From the NCBI RefSeq assembly GCF_024704385.1, contig NZ_JAJDFX010000002.1:868001-932000 (forward strand): 64,000 nt of DNA. Direction: 5' to 3'. A program made the position numbers and the translations under genes. Below the pieces are notes generated by a model, which saw nothing but the letters and a program-made list of their open reading frames with translations, did no database searches and was not told where the DNA came from. Positions 36,050 to 47,405 of this stretch are shown in pieces. The DNA comes from Cellulomonas sp. P24. Lineage in GTDB: Bacteria; Actinomycetota; Actinomycetes; Actinomycetales; Cellulomonadaceae. Each line of letters opens with the position of its first letter. Position 1 is the first letter of the stretch.

Positions 36050-37420
36050 TCATGCGCGCGATTGGCGACCCCTCGGCCGCGGGTGCGCACCGGGGGCGGC
36101 CGCCGAGGCGCCCGCCGCGCCTGGGCACGTCCGCGTCTCGACGAGGTCCGCGGCCAGGAGCTCGATCGCGTGCCGCGCCGACGACGTCGGGGCCGACTCG
36201 CGCAGGAGCCGGCCCGACAGCACCGCGTCGTCGACCGCAGCGGTGTCGTCCGGCACGAGGACCACGTCCGTGACGCCCGCATAGCGTTCGAGCGCCTGCC
36301 GGATCGCGGGACCCGGCCGCGGCCCCGCCGTCCCGGCCCGCACCCGGTTCGCCACGACGACTCGGCGTGCACCGGGCGACAGCCCTCCGACCTCGTCGAG
36401 CGCCCGGACGAGCCGATGGATCCCGATCGGGTCGGCGCCGCCGACGACCACCAGCACGTCGGCGGCCTCGAGCGCGCTCAGGGTCGCGGCGTTGCGGCTC
36501 GGTGCCCGGGTGTCGTAGCTGAGGACCTCGTCGCGCTCGAGGCAGAAGCCCGTGTCGACGACCGTCCACGGCGTCGCAACCCGGAGCAGCTCCCAGACGA
36601 CCTCGAGTGCCGACGCCGGGAGCTCCGTCCACCGGTCGGCGCGCGAGATCCCGCTGAGCACCCGGAGGCCCGGCGACAGCACCGGCGCGAGGCGTAGGAG
36701 CGTCGCGACGTCGAGCACCCCGCTGCCTGCCGCACGCGCCGCCGCTGCGAGACCGGGCGCCTCGTCGAGCAGCCCGACGAGCTGGGCGACCGTCCCGCCG
36801 TAGGTGTCGGCATCCACCAGGACCGTCGGGCCGGCCAGCGCCGCGAGCTCCGCCGCAAGGTTCACGGCGAGCGTCGTCCGGCCGGGTGCGCCGGTCGGTC
36901 CCCAGACGACCACCATCTGCCCGTCGCCCGGCAGCTCACCCGGGTCGGAGGGCGTGGGTGCCGTCGCATCGACCCGCGCCGTCGTCGTCCCGGCTCCCTC
37001 GAGGCGTCCGGGCGCGCCACCCACCGTCTCGAGGAGCCGACGCACGGCGGTCACCACGTCGGCGCCGGTCCCACCGGGTTCCCGCACGGTCCCGTCCGGG
37101 TCCGGAGCCACGAGGTCCACGACGGTCGGCACCCCGAGCGCCTGGACCTTCTCGCGCTCCCACGGACGCCCCGGGTCGACGACGGCGAGAACCGTCACGC
37201 CGCACGACGACAGCAGGGCGACCGCCTCGCGATCGAGTCCCGGCAGGTCGCCGGAGACGACGGCGATCCGGCCGAGTCCCGCCCCGGCGGCGGCGAGCAG
37301 CTCCGTCAGGTCGGCGCAGCGGCGGGTGACCTCGACCCCGGGACCGGCGCCCTCGAGCGACATCACGACGTCTTCTTCCGGTGCCCCCCTGACGGCGCAC
37401 AGCACACCGAGCACGGTCAC
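36050..37420 (-). CDS. CpaE/TadZ/Ssd-like pilus ATPase
   Basis: A 456-residue protein of the MinD/ParA superfamily. Residues about 1-110 look like the degenerate receiver-type domain of CpaE. The P-loop near 174-183 reads GPTGAPGRTT, an atypical Walker A in which the usual Lys is Arg, followed by VLVDADTYGGTVAQLVG (Walker A-prime/switch) and DVLVVVGGADPIGIHRLVR. CpaE/TadZ proteins localise Tad pili; the actinobacterial branch is also called septum-site-determining (Ssd). The Arg substitution questions ATP hydrolysis. Paired with a SAF gene three bases upstream but 30 kb from tadABC. Confidence 0.85.
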   Translation of the reverse strand: MTVLGVLCAVRGAPEEDVVMSLEGAGPGVEVTRRCADLTELLAAAGAGLGRIAVVSGDLPGLDREAVALLSSCGVTVLAVVDPGRPWEREKVQALGVPTVVDLVAPDPDGTVREPGGTGADVVTAVRRLLETVGGAPGRLEGAGTTTARVDATAPTPSDPGELPGDGQMVVVWGPTGAPGRTTLAVNLAAELAALAGPTVLVDADTYGGTVAQLVGLLDEAPGLAAAARAAGSGVLDVATLLRLAPVLSPGLRVLSGISRADRWTELPASALEVVWELLRVATPWTVVDTGFCLERDEVLSYDTRAPSRNAATLSALEAADVLVVVGGADPIGIHRLVRALDEVGGLSPGARRVVVANRVRAGTAGPRPGPAIRQALERYAGVTDVVLVPDDTAAVDDAVLSGRLLRESAPTSSARHAIELLAADLVETRTCPGAAGASAAAPGAHPRPRGRQSRA

Positions 37421-37423
37421 CGT

Positions 37424-38095
37424 TCAGACCCCGGACCCGGGGACGAGCATCACCTGCGTCGTGCCGTCGCCGGCGAGGGCGGCGAGCACGTCCGGGAGGG
37501 CGGTGACAGGGACGAGCACGTGCACGACGGTCCTTCCCCCGACCGAGAACGACCCGCTCGGCCGCGCGACCTGCGACACCGTCACGTGGTCGGCGAGCAG
37601 CACGGGCGTCGACGACGCGCCGGTCCCCGTGGTGGACCCCGACGCGGACGACTGCGGCGGCACCGACCAGAGGTCGACCAGCGCACCCGCGACGACGCCG
37701 TCCGCCGGCTCTGTGTCGAGGCCGATCGGTACCGGGCGCACGTCCACGTCGGCAGCAGCCCCGAGGACGTCCCGTGGCAGCAGCTCGCCGGTCGCCACGA
37801 CCCGGAGGGCCACCGCCCCGTCCGGAAGGTCAGCGTCGGCCGTGACGTAGCGCGCGGCCTGCGCAGGATCGAGCCGGACCTGGACCACCTCGAGCTGGCC
37901 GGGCCCGACGGCCGCACCCGGGACGAGGGTGTCCCGAACGGCGTAGACGCCTGTCGTCACCTGGGCCGAGCTCACGAGCCACGACCCGAGCGCCACCGAG
38001 GACGCGACGAGCACGATCCCGATCATCAGCCGCGGGTCGCGCCAGCTGGGTCTGCGCAACCGTGACGCGATCGGCCCCCCGACCGAGCTGTCCAT
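37424..38095 (-). CDS. SAF-domain protein (CpaB/RcpC-like)
   Basis: A 223-residue protein with one membrane segment near residues 25-43 (LMIGIVLVASSVALGSWLV) and an extracytoplasmic SAF domain (about 48-115: YAVRDTLVPGAAVGPGQLEV, GAVALRVVATGELLPRDVLG), as in CpaB/RcpC pilus-assembly and FlgA-like proteins. It is followed at once by the CpaE-like gene. ATG at 38095 has CGGAG six bases upstream; a GTG two codons earlier is possible. Probably acts with the Tad system. Confidence 0.85.
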   Translation of the reverse strand: MDSSVGGPIASRLRRPSWRDPRLMIGIVLVASSVALGSWLVSSAQVTTGVYAVRDTLVPGAAVGPGQLEVVQVRLDPAQAARYVTADADLPDGAVALRVVATGELLPRDVLGAAADVDVRPVPIGLDTEPADGVVAGALVDLWSVPPQSSASGSTTGTGASSTPVLLADHVTVSQVARPSGSFSVGGRTVVHVLVPVTALPDVLAALAGDGTTQVMLVPGSGV

Positions 38096-38237
38096 GTGCA
38101 CTCCGTTCTCAGGTCGACGCCCGTAGCGGGCGCCGCGCGAATCGGGACATTCCGGGCACTGCGGGGCCCATCATGCCGAGTCCTGAACGCCTTCGCCTGG
38201 GACCTGTGGACAGGACCGGGTCCGGTCGCCGACGTGC

Positions 38238-38243
38238 CAGACT
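38238..38243 (+). promoter_or_regulatory. -10-like hexamer, leaderless geometry (BldC-like)
   Basis: CAGACT, exactly six bases before the ATG at 38250. Confidence 0.45.
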
Positions 38244-38249
38244 TCTCCC

Positions 38250-38486
38250 ATGACCCAGCGGTTCCTGACTCTCGCCGACGTCACGGAGGTGCTGAACATC
38301 TCCACCCCCCAGGCGTACGCCCTCGTGCGGTCGGGCGACCTCCCGGCGATCCAGGTCGGCGGTCGGGGGATCTGGCGCGTCGAGGCCACCGAGCTCGAGG
38401 CGTACATCCAGCGGATGTACGCCCAGACCCGCGCCCGGATCGAGACGGACGAGGACAGCACCACCGAGCACCCCGCCGCACGCTGA
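38250..38486 (+). CDS. BldC-like MerR-type helix-turn-helix protein
   Basis: A 78-residue DNA-binding protein: FLTLADVTEVLNISTPQAYALVRSGDLPAI is a winged helix of the MerR/excisionase (HTH_17) type, with the wing in QVGGRGIWRVEATELEAYI and a charged acidic tail. Size and layout match BldC and its relatives, which bind direct repeats as head-to-tail oligomers. Divergent from the SAF-CpaE pair, which it might regulate. Excisionase function is unlikely because no integrase is nearby (the nearest is 21 kb away). Confidence 0.85.
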   Translation: MTQRFLTLADVTEVLNISTPQAYALVRSGDLPAIQVGGRGIWRVEATELEAYIQRMYAQTRARIETDEDSTTEHPAAR

Positions 38487-38583
38487 CGCCGGGGACGCCG
38501 GGGCGGGACGCAGGCGCACGACGGGGTCGACGGCGGCACCCGCACGTCGAGCGGACCGCCCGCGCCGAGCACCACGGCGCCGT

Positions 38584-39111
38584 TCACCCGGATCGAACGA
38601 CCTCCAGCGCGTCGAACCGCACGGTCCAGACCGCTCCCACCCTCCCCCCTTGCGGCACGACGACGACGTCGACGTGATCGGTTCCGACCGCGTCGATCCG
38701 CCCCGCCAGCTCGATCCCCTGCGCCTGGACGCGCACATGGACACGGTCCCGCGCCAGAGCGCGCAGGGCGTGGCCGAGACTCAACCGTCGGGCGACCTGT
38801 CCCCCGCCGGTGACGGCATGCCACGCGAGCCCCCCGACCCAGCCGACCGCCGCCGTCGGCACGAGCCACCGCCGCGAGCCCTCTGCCAGGAGCACCCACT
38901 GGTCGGCAAGCTCGACGAGCTCCCCCGAGATGGCCTCGCCGTCCCGGAGCCGCAGCGTGACACGCGTACCTCGTGCCGCGCGGAGGCGGTCACCGAGCGT
39001 CACCGACGCCCGTTCGACACGCGTGCGCTCGGCGACCTCGGCCACCCGGTCCGCCGCCCGCGCCGCGTCGAGCTGAGACTCAAGGTCCTCGAACAACGCC
39101 TCCCACCGCAT
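38584..39111 (-). CDS. Conserved hypothetical protein with an Sm-like beta stretch
   Basis: A 175-residue soluble protein of unknown function. Residues about 1-45 are helical and charged (EDLESQLDAARAADRVAEVA). A beta-rich block follows, where TRVTLRLRDGEAISGELVEL resembles the Sm1 part of LSm-type barrels, and another near VHVRVQAQGIELAGRIDAVG repeats the pattern, so two small barrels are possible (inference). ATG at 39111 follows TACGGT by exactly six bases. Convergent with the BldC-like gene. Confidence 0.7.
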   Translation of the reverse strand: MRWEALFEDLESQLDAARAADRVAEVAERTRVERASVTLGDRLRAARGTRVTLRLRDGEAISGELVELADQWVLLAEGSRRWLVPTAAVGWVGGLAWHAVTGGGQVARRLSLGHALRALARDRVHVRVQAQGIELAGRIDAVGTDHVDVVVVPQGGRVGAVWTVRFDALEVVRSG

Positions 39112-39117
39112 CCGACC

Positions 39118-39123
39118 ACCGTA
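39118..39123 (-). promoter_or_regulatory. -10-like hexamer, leaderless geometry (Sm-like protein)
   Basis: TACGGT on the minus strand followed by exactly six bases and the ATG at 39111. Confidence 0.55.
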
Positions 39124-39162
39124 GAGGCGCGCCGGGTCCGGGTCGGGGCGTTCCACGCGACG

Positions 39163-39200
39163 ACCTGCGCGCGCGGAGGTCCGTGCTCCGCGCGCGAGGT
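39163..39200 (-). terminator. Hairpin after the aldo/keto reductase
   Basis: Perfect 11-base stem (39168-39178 with 39186-39196), extended by ACCT/AGGT across a one-base bulge; seven-base loop. It lies 35 bases past the reductase stop and upstream of the next minus-strand promoter. Confidence 0.7.
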
Positions 39201-39234
39201 CCGCCACGCCCCCGAGGGCCATCTGGTCGCGGGT

Positions 39235-40104
39235 TCAGCCGCCGATGGCATCCAGCTCTGCCACGTGCTCCGCCGAGAGGACCAGGCCGGCACCTGCGAC
39301 GTTCTCACGCAGGTGCGCCACCTTCGACGTGCCGGGGATGAGCAGGATGTTCGGTGACCGTTGCAGCAGCCAGGCGAGCGCGACCGACATCGAGGTCGCC
39401 CCCAGGCGACCGGCGACCGCCGCGAGCGCCGAGGACTGCAACGGGCTGAAACCTCCGAGGGGGAAGAACGGGACGTAGGCGACCCCTTCGGAGGCGAGCC
39501 GGTCGACGAGCTCGTCGTCACGACGGTGAGCGAGGTTGTACAGGTTCTGCACGCACACGATCGGAGCGATGCCCTGAGCCTCGACCACCTGCTCCGCGGT
39601 GACGTTGCTGACCCCGAGGTGGCGGATCAGACCCTCGCGTCGAAGTTCACCGAGAGTCCCGAACGCCTCGGCGAGTGAACCCGGCTGCGGCCCCTCGGCG
39701 TTGCCCATCCGCATGTTGACCAGGTCGAGCACCTCGAGCCCGAGGGTCCGAAGGTTCTCCTGGACCTGCCGCCGGAGGTCGCCGGGCCGCCGGGCCGTGG
39801 GCCAGCCACCCTGCGCATCACGGTTCGCACCGACCTTCGTCACGATGTGCAGCGCCCCGGGATACGGGTGCAGCGCCTCTCGGATCAGCTCGTTGGTGAG
39901 ACGCGGCCCGTAGGCGCTGCTGGTGTCGATGTGGGTGATCCCCAGGTCGACCACCTCACGAAGCACGGCGAGCGCACTGTCGCGATCGGCGGGCGGCCCC
40001 ATGACCCCGGGGCCGGCGAGCTGCATCGCGCCGTAGCCGAACCGCGTGACCGTCAGGTCGCCCAGGGTCCAGGTGCCGCCGGGAGGAGGTGTCGCTGTGC
40101 TCAC
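39235..40104 (-). CDS. Aldo/keto reductase
   Basis: A 289-residue NADPH-dependent carbonyl reductase with the TIM-barrel signature: HIDTSSAYGPRLTNELIREAL holds the catalytic Asp and Tyr, and HIVTKVGANR the Lys. The fourth catalytic residue position (His in many AKRs) reads MRMGN. The coenzyme block near the end is LLIPGTSKVAHLRENV. GTG start with AAAGG nine bases upstream. Divergent from an HxlR regulator across a 132-bp spacer with inverted repeats, so probably induced by electrophiles or aldehydes through it. Confidence 0.92.
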   Translation of the reverse strand: MSTATPPPGGTWTLGDLTVTRFGYGAMQLAGPGVMGPPADRDSALAVLREVVDLGITHIDTSSAYGPRLTNELIREALHPYPGALHIVTKVGANRDAQGGWPTARRPGDLRRQVQENLRTLGLEVLDLVNMRMGNAEGPQPGSLAEAFGTLGELRREGLIRHLGVSNVTAEQVVEAQGIAPIVCVQNLYNLAHRRDDELVDRLASEGVAYVPFFPLGGFSPLQSSALAAVAGRLGATSMSVALAWLLQRSPNILLIPGTSKVAHLRENVAGAGLVLSAEHVAELDAIGG

Positions 40105-40172
40105 GGTGATGCCTTTCGATGCTTGCTCGATGAGTGGCGTCTCGTGCCGCCGCTCATCAGCATTGGGGAGTA

Positions 40173-40208
40173 ACTTCCCGTGCGGAAGTAGGTACTTTGG
40201 AGTGAGTA
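40173..40208. promoter_or_regulatory. Candidate HxlR operators between reductase and regulator
   Basis: Two inverted repeats side by side: ACTTCC/GGAAGT with a five-base spacer (40173-40189), and TACT/AGTA with an eight-base spacer (40193-40208). Direct GAGTAAC copies also occur at each end. YodB/HypR-type HxlR proteins bind TACT...AGTA-like repeats, so both divergent promoters may be covered. Confidence 0.6.
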
Positions 40209-40236
40209 ACCCACCCCGACGAGAGAGGCGCGGTCT

Positions 40237-40671
40237 GTGACGACGACGGCGGCCCAGAAGAGGGCGCAGGCCAAGGCGGAGTACAACGCGTTCCTCGCGA
40301 CGTGCCCCAGCCGCCAGCTGCTCGATCGGATCTCGGACAAGTGGGTGGTGCTGGTCCTCTGCGCACTGGGTGGCGACACCTCCCCCGGCCCGGGTGGTGC
40401 GCCCGCTCCGAAGGCGCTGCGCTACTCCGAGATCTCGCGTCTCCTCGTCGGAGTCAGCCAGAAGATGCTGACCCAGACCCTGCGGTCACTCGAACGCGAC
40501 GGCCTGCTCACCCGCACCGTCACGCCGACCGTCCCGGTCACCGTGTCGTACGAGCTGACGGACCTCGGCCTCTCCCTCCACCACATGACGCGGGGCATCA
40601 GGACCTGGGCCCAGACGCACATGGCTGAGGTGCTCACCAACCGCGAAGCCCACGACATCGCCACCAGGTGA
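40237..40671 (+). CDS. HxlR-family transcriptional regulator
   Basis: A 144-residue winged-helix regulator. Core motif LLDRISDKWVVLVLCALGGD and then RYSEISRLLVGVSQKMLTQT (recognition helix) and LTDLGLSLHHM. Cys23, just before the HTH (LATCPSRQLLD), matches the conserved N-terminal redox Cys of YodB/HypR/QorR-type sensors; a second Cys42 lies in the core. A Gly/Pro-rich insertion (about 46-58) enlarges the first loop. GTG start behind GAGAGAGG. Likely senses thiol-reactive compounds and controls itself and the divergent reductase. Confidence 0.9.
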   Translation: MTTTAAQKRAQAKAEYNAFLATCPSRQLLDRISDKWVVLVLCALGGDTSPGPGGAPAPKALRYSEISRLLVGVSQKMLTQTLRSLERDGLLTRTVTPTVPVTVSYELTDLGLSLHHMTRGIRTWAQTHMAEVLTNREAHDIATR

Positions 40672-40974
40672 CGACGCGCCTCCACCGGCCTGACGCCTCA
40701 CCTGGTACGGCCTCGAGCTCCACCAGCGCCGTGGCCTGGTCGTAGAGCGCGGACGCTGACCGCGGCCCGACGCCCGCTCCGCGGAAGCCACGGTCCGCAA
40801 CGGTCACGCGAGACCGCGGCGCTCGTGGCACTCGTGCGCCCTGGCGCAGCCGGCAGGCAGCTCCCCACAGATGTGCCCCACCGACTGGACGACCCGCCCG
40901 AGGATGGCGTACACCTAGTTCGGTTCAGATGCCGCAAACGCCATCAAACGCGATCAAACGATACGGGGAGCATC
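40672..40974. other. Intergenic region with three phased CAAACG repeats
   Basis: 303 bases without a convincing gene. Short open frames here have no ribosome site or recognisable product. The only structure I see is near the right end: the CAAACG repeats at 40935-40960, reported separately, followed by a GGGGAG ribosome site for the LysM gene. Confidence 0.6.
40935..40960 (+). repeat. Three direct CAAACG repeats at ten-base intervals
   Basis: CAAACG occurs at 40935, 40945 and 40955, exactly one helical turn apart, upstream of the LysM-protein gene. The last two copies share ATCAAACG. Head-to-tail phasing fits an oligomeric MerR/BldC-like regulator. Confidence 0.75.
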
Positions 40975-41751
40975 ATGCTGAGACCACGAGGATCGACCGC
41001 GCCTCTCGCCCTACCGCTCGGCGCCACAGCGGCAGTCGCTCTGACCGCGGTCCTCGCGAGGTGGAGCGTCGAGCTCCTCGAGTCCACCGCCCACCCGACC
41101 GTGGACGAGCTCGTCGCCCTTGCCTCGTCCGTGATCGGCGCAGGCGTCGCAGCGTGGCTGTCCGTCTCCCTCATGGTGGCCACGGCGTGCCTCGTCGCGC
41201 GCACCGCCGGACGGAGCTGGCATCGAGGCGAGCAGGCGGTCCAGCGCTGGGCGCCTCGCGTCGTCCGCCGCACCCTCGTCTCCGCGGTCGCGGCGGGCGT
41301 GGGACTGGGTCTCGGTGGAGTCGCCCAGGCGGCCACCCTCGACCCCGCCGCACTCGACCCCGCCACCGTCGATCTCGGCTGGACCGTCACCGCGGCGAGC
41401 TCGGTCGCCTCCGGCACCCCCCTCGCCTCCCTGCCGGCGGGCTCCGTCAGCGACGTGAGCCGCGCCGTTGTGACGACGCCCGCGCACGAGGCGCCGGCGG
41501 CGAGCGACGGGGTGCCGGTCGGGAGCCACCTCGTCCGGCCTGGCGACACCCTCTGGTCGATCGCCGCGGAGCACCTCGCCCCGGGCGCGGACGATGCCAC
41601 GATCGCACGGGCATGGCCGGCGTGGTTCGAGGCCAACGCGTCCACGATCGGCGCGGACCCGAACCTGCTGCACCCGGGTCAGCGCCTTCAGTCGCCCGGC
41701 GCGGGAGCGTCGGGGGCCGACGACGGACCGACGACGGGGGCCGCGTCGTGA
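40975..41751 (+). CDS. LysM-domain membrane protein
   Basis: A 258-residue protein with hydrophobic segments near residues 10-27, 52-75 and 100-118, then an Ala/Pro/Ser-rich stretch and a C-terminal LysM domain at about 178-232 (HLVRPGDTLWSIAAEHL ... NLLHPGQRL). LysM binds peptidoglycan, so the C-terminus should be outside the membrane. ATG at 40975 is preceded by GGGGAG with a five-base spacer. It overlaps the Rv3235-family gene by GTGA, and similar pairs precede secA in actinobacteria. Confidence 0.87.
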   Translation: MLRPRGSTAPLALPLGATAAVALTAVLARWSVELLESTAHPTVDELVALASSVIGAGVAAWLSVSLMVATACLVARTAGRSWHRGEQAVQRWAPRVVRRTLVSAVAAGVGLGLGGVAQAATLDPAALDPATVDLGWTVTAASSVASGTPLASLPAGSVSDVSRAVVTTPAHEAPAASDGVPVGSHLVRPGDTLWSIAAEHLAPGADDATIARAWPAWFEANASTIGADPNLLHPGQRLQSPGAGASGADDGPTTGAAS

Positions 41752-42275
41752 CCGGCATGCTCACCGCCGACCGACCGCGCGCCCTCGACACCGCGACCCG
41801 AGCCGTGCGCGTGTCGCTCGCGCCCCGCCACGAGTCACCCGCCGCGCTCGTCCGGGCCACCACCACCACGCCCGTGCCGGTCGGTCGTCCCGGCGGAGAG
41901 CGCCCCTCACGCGCCGCTCCGCACTCCGGAGCGCTCGGCGGCGATCAGCCGCCGGAAGCGATGACCGCCTGCTGCGCCCTCGCCCAGGCCGCCGTCGAGG
42001 TGATCCGTGGTGCACGTCCTCTCGGGCAGCTCGTGCGCTGGCTCACGCCTGCGGTGTACGACGCCGTCGGACGTCGTGCAGCGCTCGCGTCGTCAGTCCG
42101 CGGCACCCAGCCCGGGATCCGCACGACGATCCGCCGCGTGCGACTGTGCCGGTTCGGCACCGACGCCGTCGAGGCGGCCGTGGTCGTCGACGACGGACCT
42201 CAGGTCCGCGCGGTCGCCCTGCGCATGGAGCTGCACCGTGGCGCGTGGCGGGCTGTGGCCCTGGAGATCGGCTGA
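41748..42275 (+). CDS. Rv3235-family protein
   Basis: A 175-residue protein. Residues 1-70 are low complexity (Pro/Arg/Ala). The conserved part begins [20 protein letters not shown] and continues [20 protein letters not shown] and [20 protein letters not shown], the pattern of the Rv3235 family that lies beside secA in many actinobacteria. Function is unknown. GTG start in a four-base overlap with the LysM gene; ends 68 bases from the convergent secA stop. Confidence 0.85.
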   Translation: MTGMLTADRPRALDTATRAVRVSLAPRHESPAALVRATTTTPVPVGRPGGERPSRAAPHSGALGGDQPPEAMTACCALAQAAVEVIRGARPLGQLVRWLTPAVYDAVGRRAALASSVRGTQPGIRTTIRRVRLCRFGTDAVEAAVVVDDGPQVRAVALRMELHRGAWRAVALEIG

Positions 42276-42300
42276 CCAGTCCTCCGGCTGTCCAGCCCCC

Positions 42301-42332
42301 CGACCGCCCAGCCTTCCGACCGCCCAGCCTTC
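42301..42332. repeat. Two exact copies of a 16-base unit after secA
   Basis: CGACCGCCCAGCCTTC is repeated head to tail at 42301-42316 and 42317-42332 in the gap between the convergent Rv3235-family and secA genes. A 14-base perfect palindrome (42335-42348) then spans the secA stop codon. Possibly a terminator region. Confidence 0.8.
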
Positions 42333-42343
42333 CGGCTGACCGG

Positions 42344-45122
<2,779 letters not shown>

Positions 45123-45263
45123 GCGTGACTCCCGACTTGTCGACGCCGCACGGCCGGACGGACCGCAGCGGGGTGTTGGTCGAGGCTGCCGATCAGGCGA
45201 GCCCCGCAGCCCATCGTAGGCGAGGCACGGGCCGCCGTGGCGCGTCCCGTGCACCGCCTCCGT

Positions 45264-46549
45264 TCAGGTCGCCGACAACGCGCCTGCGAGCGAGGTGGCG
45301 AGCCCACCCCGCGCAGGCCGACCGTCACCGTCGAGCGCCACCACCTCGTCGAGCCCGAGCCATCCCGCGAGTCGACGCAGCTCCGCGGCAAGCGCCACCG
45401 GGGTCTCGTCCGCTGCGCCGTCCTCGGCATGGGCCGCCACGACCAGGAGCCGGCCGGTCCGTCTGTCGGCCTTGAGGTCGACGCGTGCCGGCAGCTGCTC
45501 GCCGTGGAGGAACGGGAGCACGTAGTAGCCGTGCACGCGCTGCGGGGCGGGGACGTAGATCTCGATCCGGTAGTGCATCCCGAACAGCTCGAGGAGCCGA
45601 CGCCGTTCGAAGACGAGGGGGTCGAACGGGCTGACGAGGGTGCTCGCGGTCGCGCGCCTCGGCAGGGTCGCCTCTGCGTGCAGGTACGCCGACCGGTTCC
45701 ACCCCGCGACCCGGACCTGCCGGAGCGTCCCCGCCTCGACGAGCTCGGAGATCGCCTGCCTGGCGGGCTCCCCTTGATCCGGAAGTAGTCCCGCAGGCAC
45801 GTCTCGGTCCCGATCCCGTGCGCTCGGGCGGAGATCTCCAGGAGCTCGCGCACCGCATCCTTTTCGGGAACCTCCGGAAGGTCGAGGACCTCGCGCGGCA
45901 GCACCCGCTCGATGAGGTCGTACCGTCGCTCGAAGGATGCGGTGCGCCCGCTCGACCCGACCTCGCCCGTGAAGAACAGCAGCTCGAGCGCACGCTTGGC
46001 CACCGTCCAGTTCCAGCCCCACTCACCGCGGGTCCGCGGGTGCTCGGACTCGAAGAGGGCATGGACCTCGCTCGCGGTCATCGGCCCCCGTGCGGCCAGC
46101 AGGTCGCGGACCTCCTGCACGACGCCGGGGTGCTGGCGCGCGACGCCGCTGATCGCCCCCCACGCCTCGGTCGCGAGTTGACGCTGCCGCCAGGCGAGGA
46201 GGCGGTACGTCCGCGGTGGGACGAACGAGGCCTCGTGGGCCCAGTACTCGACGAGTCGCCGCGGGGAGGTCCCCGATGCACGGTCCAGCAGACCCGTGTC
46301 GTACGGCCCCAGACGGGAGTACAGGGGCATCAGGTGCGCACGCGCCAGGACGTTCACGGAGTCGATCTGGATGAGGCCGACACGATCGACGACCTGCTGG
46401 AGGTGGCGCATCGTCGGGACCCGCAGCTGACCTGCGACGTCGGCACGCGGGGTGTCGAGACCCTGGGCACGCAGGGCGATCCGACGCGCCTGCGTGAGGG
46501 ACAGGTCCGCGGACGGACGGGTCGAGGCACGTGAGAGTGATCCGGGCAC
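45264..46549 (-). CDS. YcaQ-like winged-helix DNA glycosylase family protein, frameshifted in this sequence
   Basis: About 428 residues of the HTH_42/YcaQ-AlkX family once one base is restored. E. coli YcaQ unhooks DNA interstrand crosslinks. The N-terminal part (LTQARRIALRAQGLD, RVGLIQIDSVNVLARAHLMP, YWAHEASFVPP) and the C-terminal part (AISELVEAGTLRQVRVAGW, TLVSPFDPLVFERRRLLELF) are in different frames; adding one C to the C4 run 45770-45773 gives YFRIKGEPARQAISEL. The catalytic QxD-like motif is seen as QID in LIQIDSVN. GTG start. Followed by secA but with a 140-bp gap. Confidence 0.85.
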
Positions 46550-46639
46550 CGCACCATCCTGCCGGTGACGTCCGACACGCACGGACATCGGGTCCGGCAC
46601 CCGCCCAGCACCCACCTGGCACCCACCCAGCACAGCCAA

Positions 46640-46671
46640 GGGCCCGGAGCGGCTGCTGCCGCTCCGGGCCC
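46640..46671 (-). terminator. Strong hairpin after hpf
   Basis: Perfect 14-base stem (46640-46653 with 46658-46671) and a TGCT loop, 38 bases past the hpf stop and upstream of the YcaQ-like gene. Confidence 0.85.
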
Positions 46672-46709
46672 CGCTGGCGTGCTGTCGTCCTCGCGCGGCG
46701 CCGCTGGCC

Positions 46710-47330
46710 TCAGCCGGTCACGGCACGGATCGCGACCGGCGAGTCGAGCTTGATGACCCCGTAGTTCCAGCCGTGACGCCGGTAGGCGACGGACGGCTGG
46801 GCCGTCTCGACGTCGACGAAGAGGAAGAAGTCGTGACCGACGAGCTCCATCTCGTACAGGGCGTCGTCGACCGTCATGGGGTGGGCCGCGTGAACCTTCT
46901 GCCGGATCACGACAGGAGAGTCGCCCAACGTCGTCTCGGCCACGTCGCCGAGTGCGGCGGGCGCCGGGGGTTCCTCGGCCGGAGCCGGGGGTCGGACGTC
47001 GACGGGGGTGAGAGGCGTGTGCTGGCGGTGGTCCTTCCTCCTGTCACGCGAGCGGCGCAGGCGCTCCTGCAGCTTCGCGATCGCGAGGTCGAGGGCGCCG
47101 TACCGGTCATCGGCGCTCGCCTCGGCACGGATCACCGGGCCCTTGTCCACGACGGTGATCTCGACCCGCTCGGCGATGCCCGCTTGGCGCGGGTTGCGCT
47201 CATGGCTCACCTCGACGTCGATCCGCTGCGCGGACGGAGCGAGCTGCTCGATCTTGGCCAGCTTCTCCTTGACGTGATCGCGGAACTTCTCGGGGACCTC
47301 GGTGTGTCGGCCAGCGACGACGATCTCCAT
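46710..47330 (-). CDS. hpf: Long-form ribosome hibernation-promoting factor
   Basis: A 206-residue HPF. The N-terminal domain (about 1-105: MEIVVAGRHTEVPEKFRDHV, VEITVVDKGPVIRAEASADD) binds the 30S decoding region; a Pro-rich linker (about 106-135) leads to the C-terminal dimerisation domain (VHAAHPMTVDDALYEMELVG, HDFFLFVDVET, VAYRRHGWNYGVIKL) that links two 70S ribosomes. ATG behind GGAGG with a five-base spacer. Order comF-hpf-secA is conserved in actinobacteria. Confidence 0.95.
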   Translation of the reverse strand: MEIVVAGRHTEVPEKFRDHVKEKLAKIEQLAPSAQRIDVEVSHERNPRQAGIAERVEITVVDKGPVIRAEASADDRYGALDLAIAKLQERLRRSRDRRKDHRQHTPLTPVDVRPPAPAEEPPAPAALGDVAETTLGDSPVVIRQKVHAAHPMTVDDALYEMELVGHDFFLFVDVETAQPSVAYRRHGWNYGVIKLDSPVAIRAVTG

Positions 47331-47405
47331 GTGAGCCTCCAGATGGGCCTCAGACCGGGGGACGATCCACCCGGCCACCTGTGCGGAACGCCCCGTAGGG
47401 CAGGT

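Noticed and set aside
38250-38486. Excisionase assignment for the small HTH protein.
   Set aside because: No integrase or element signs nearby; position next to SAF/CpaE genes and a leaderless-type promoter fit a chromosomal BldC-like regulator.
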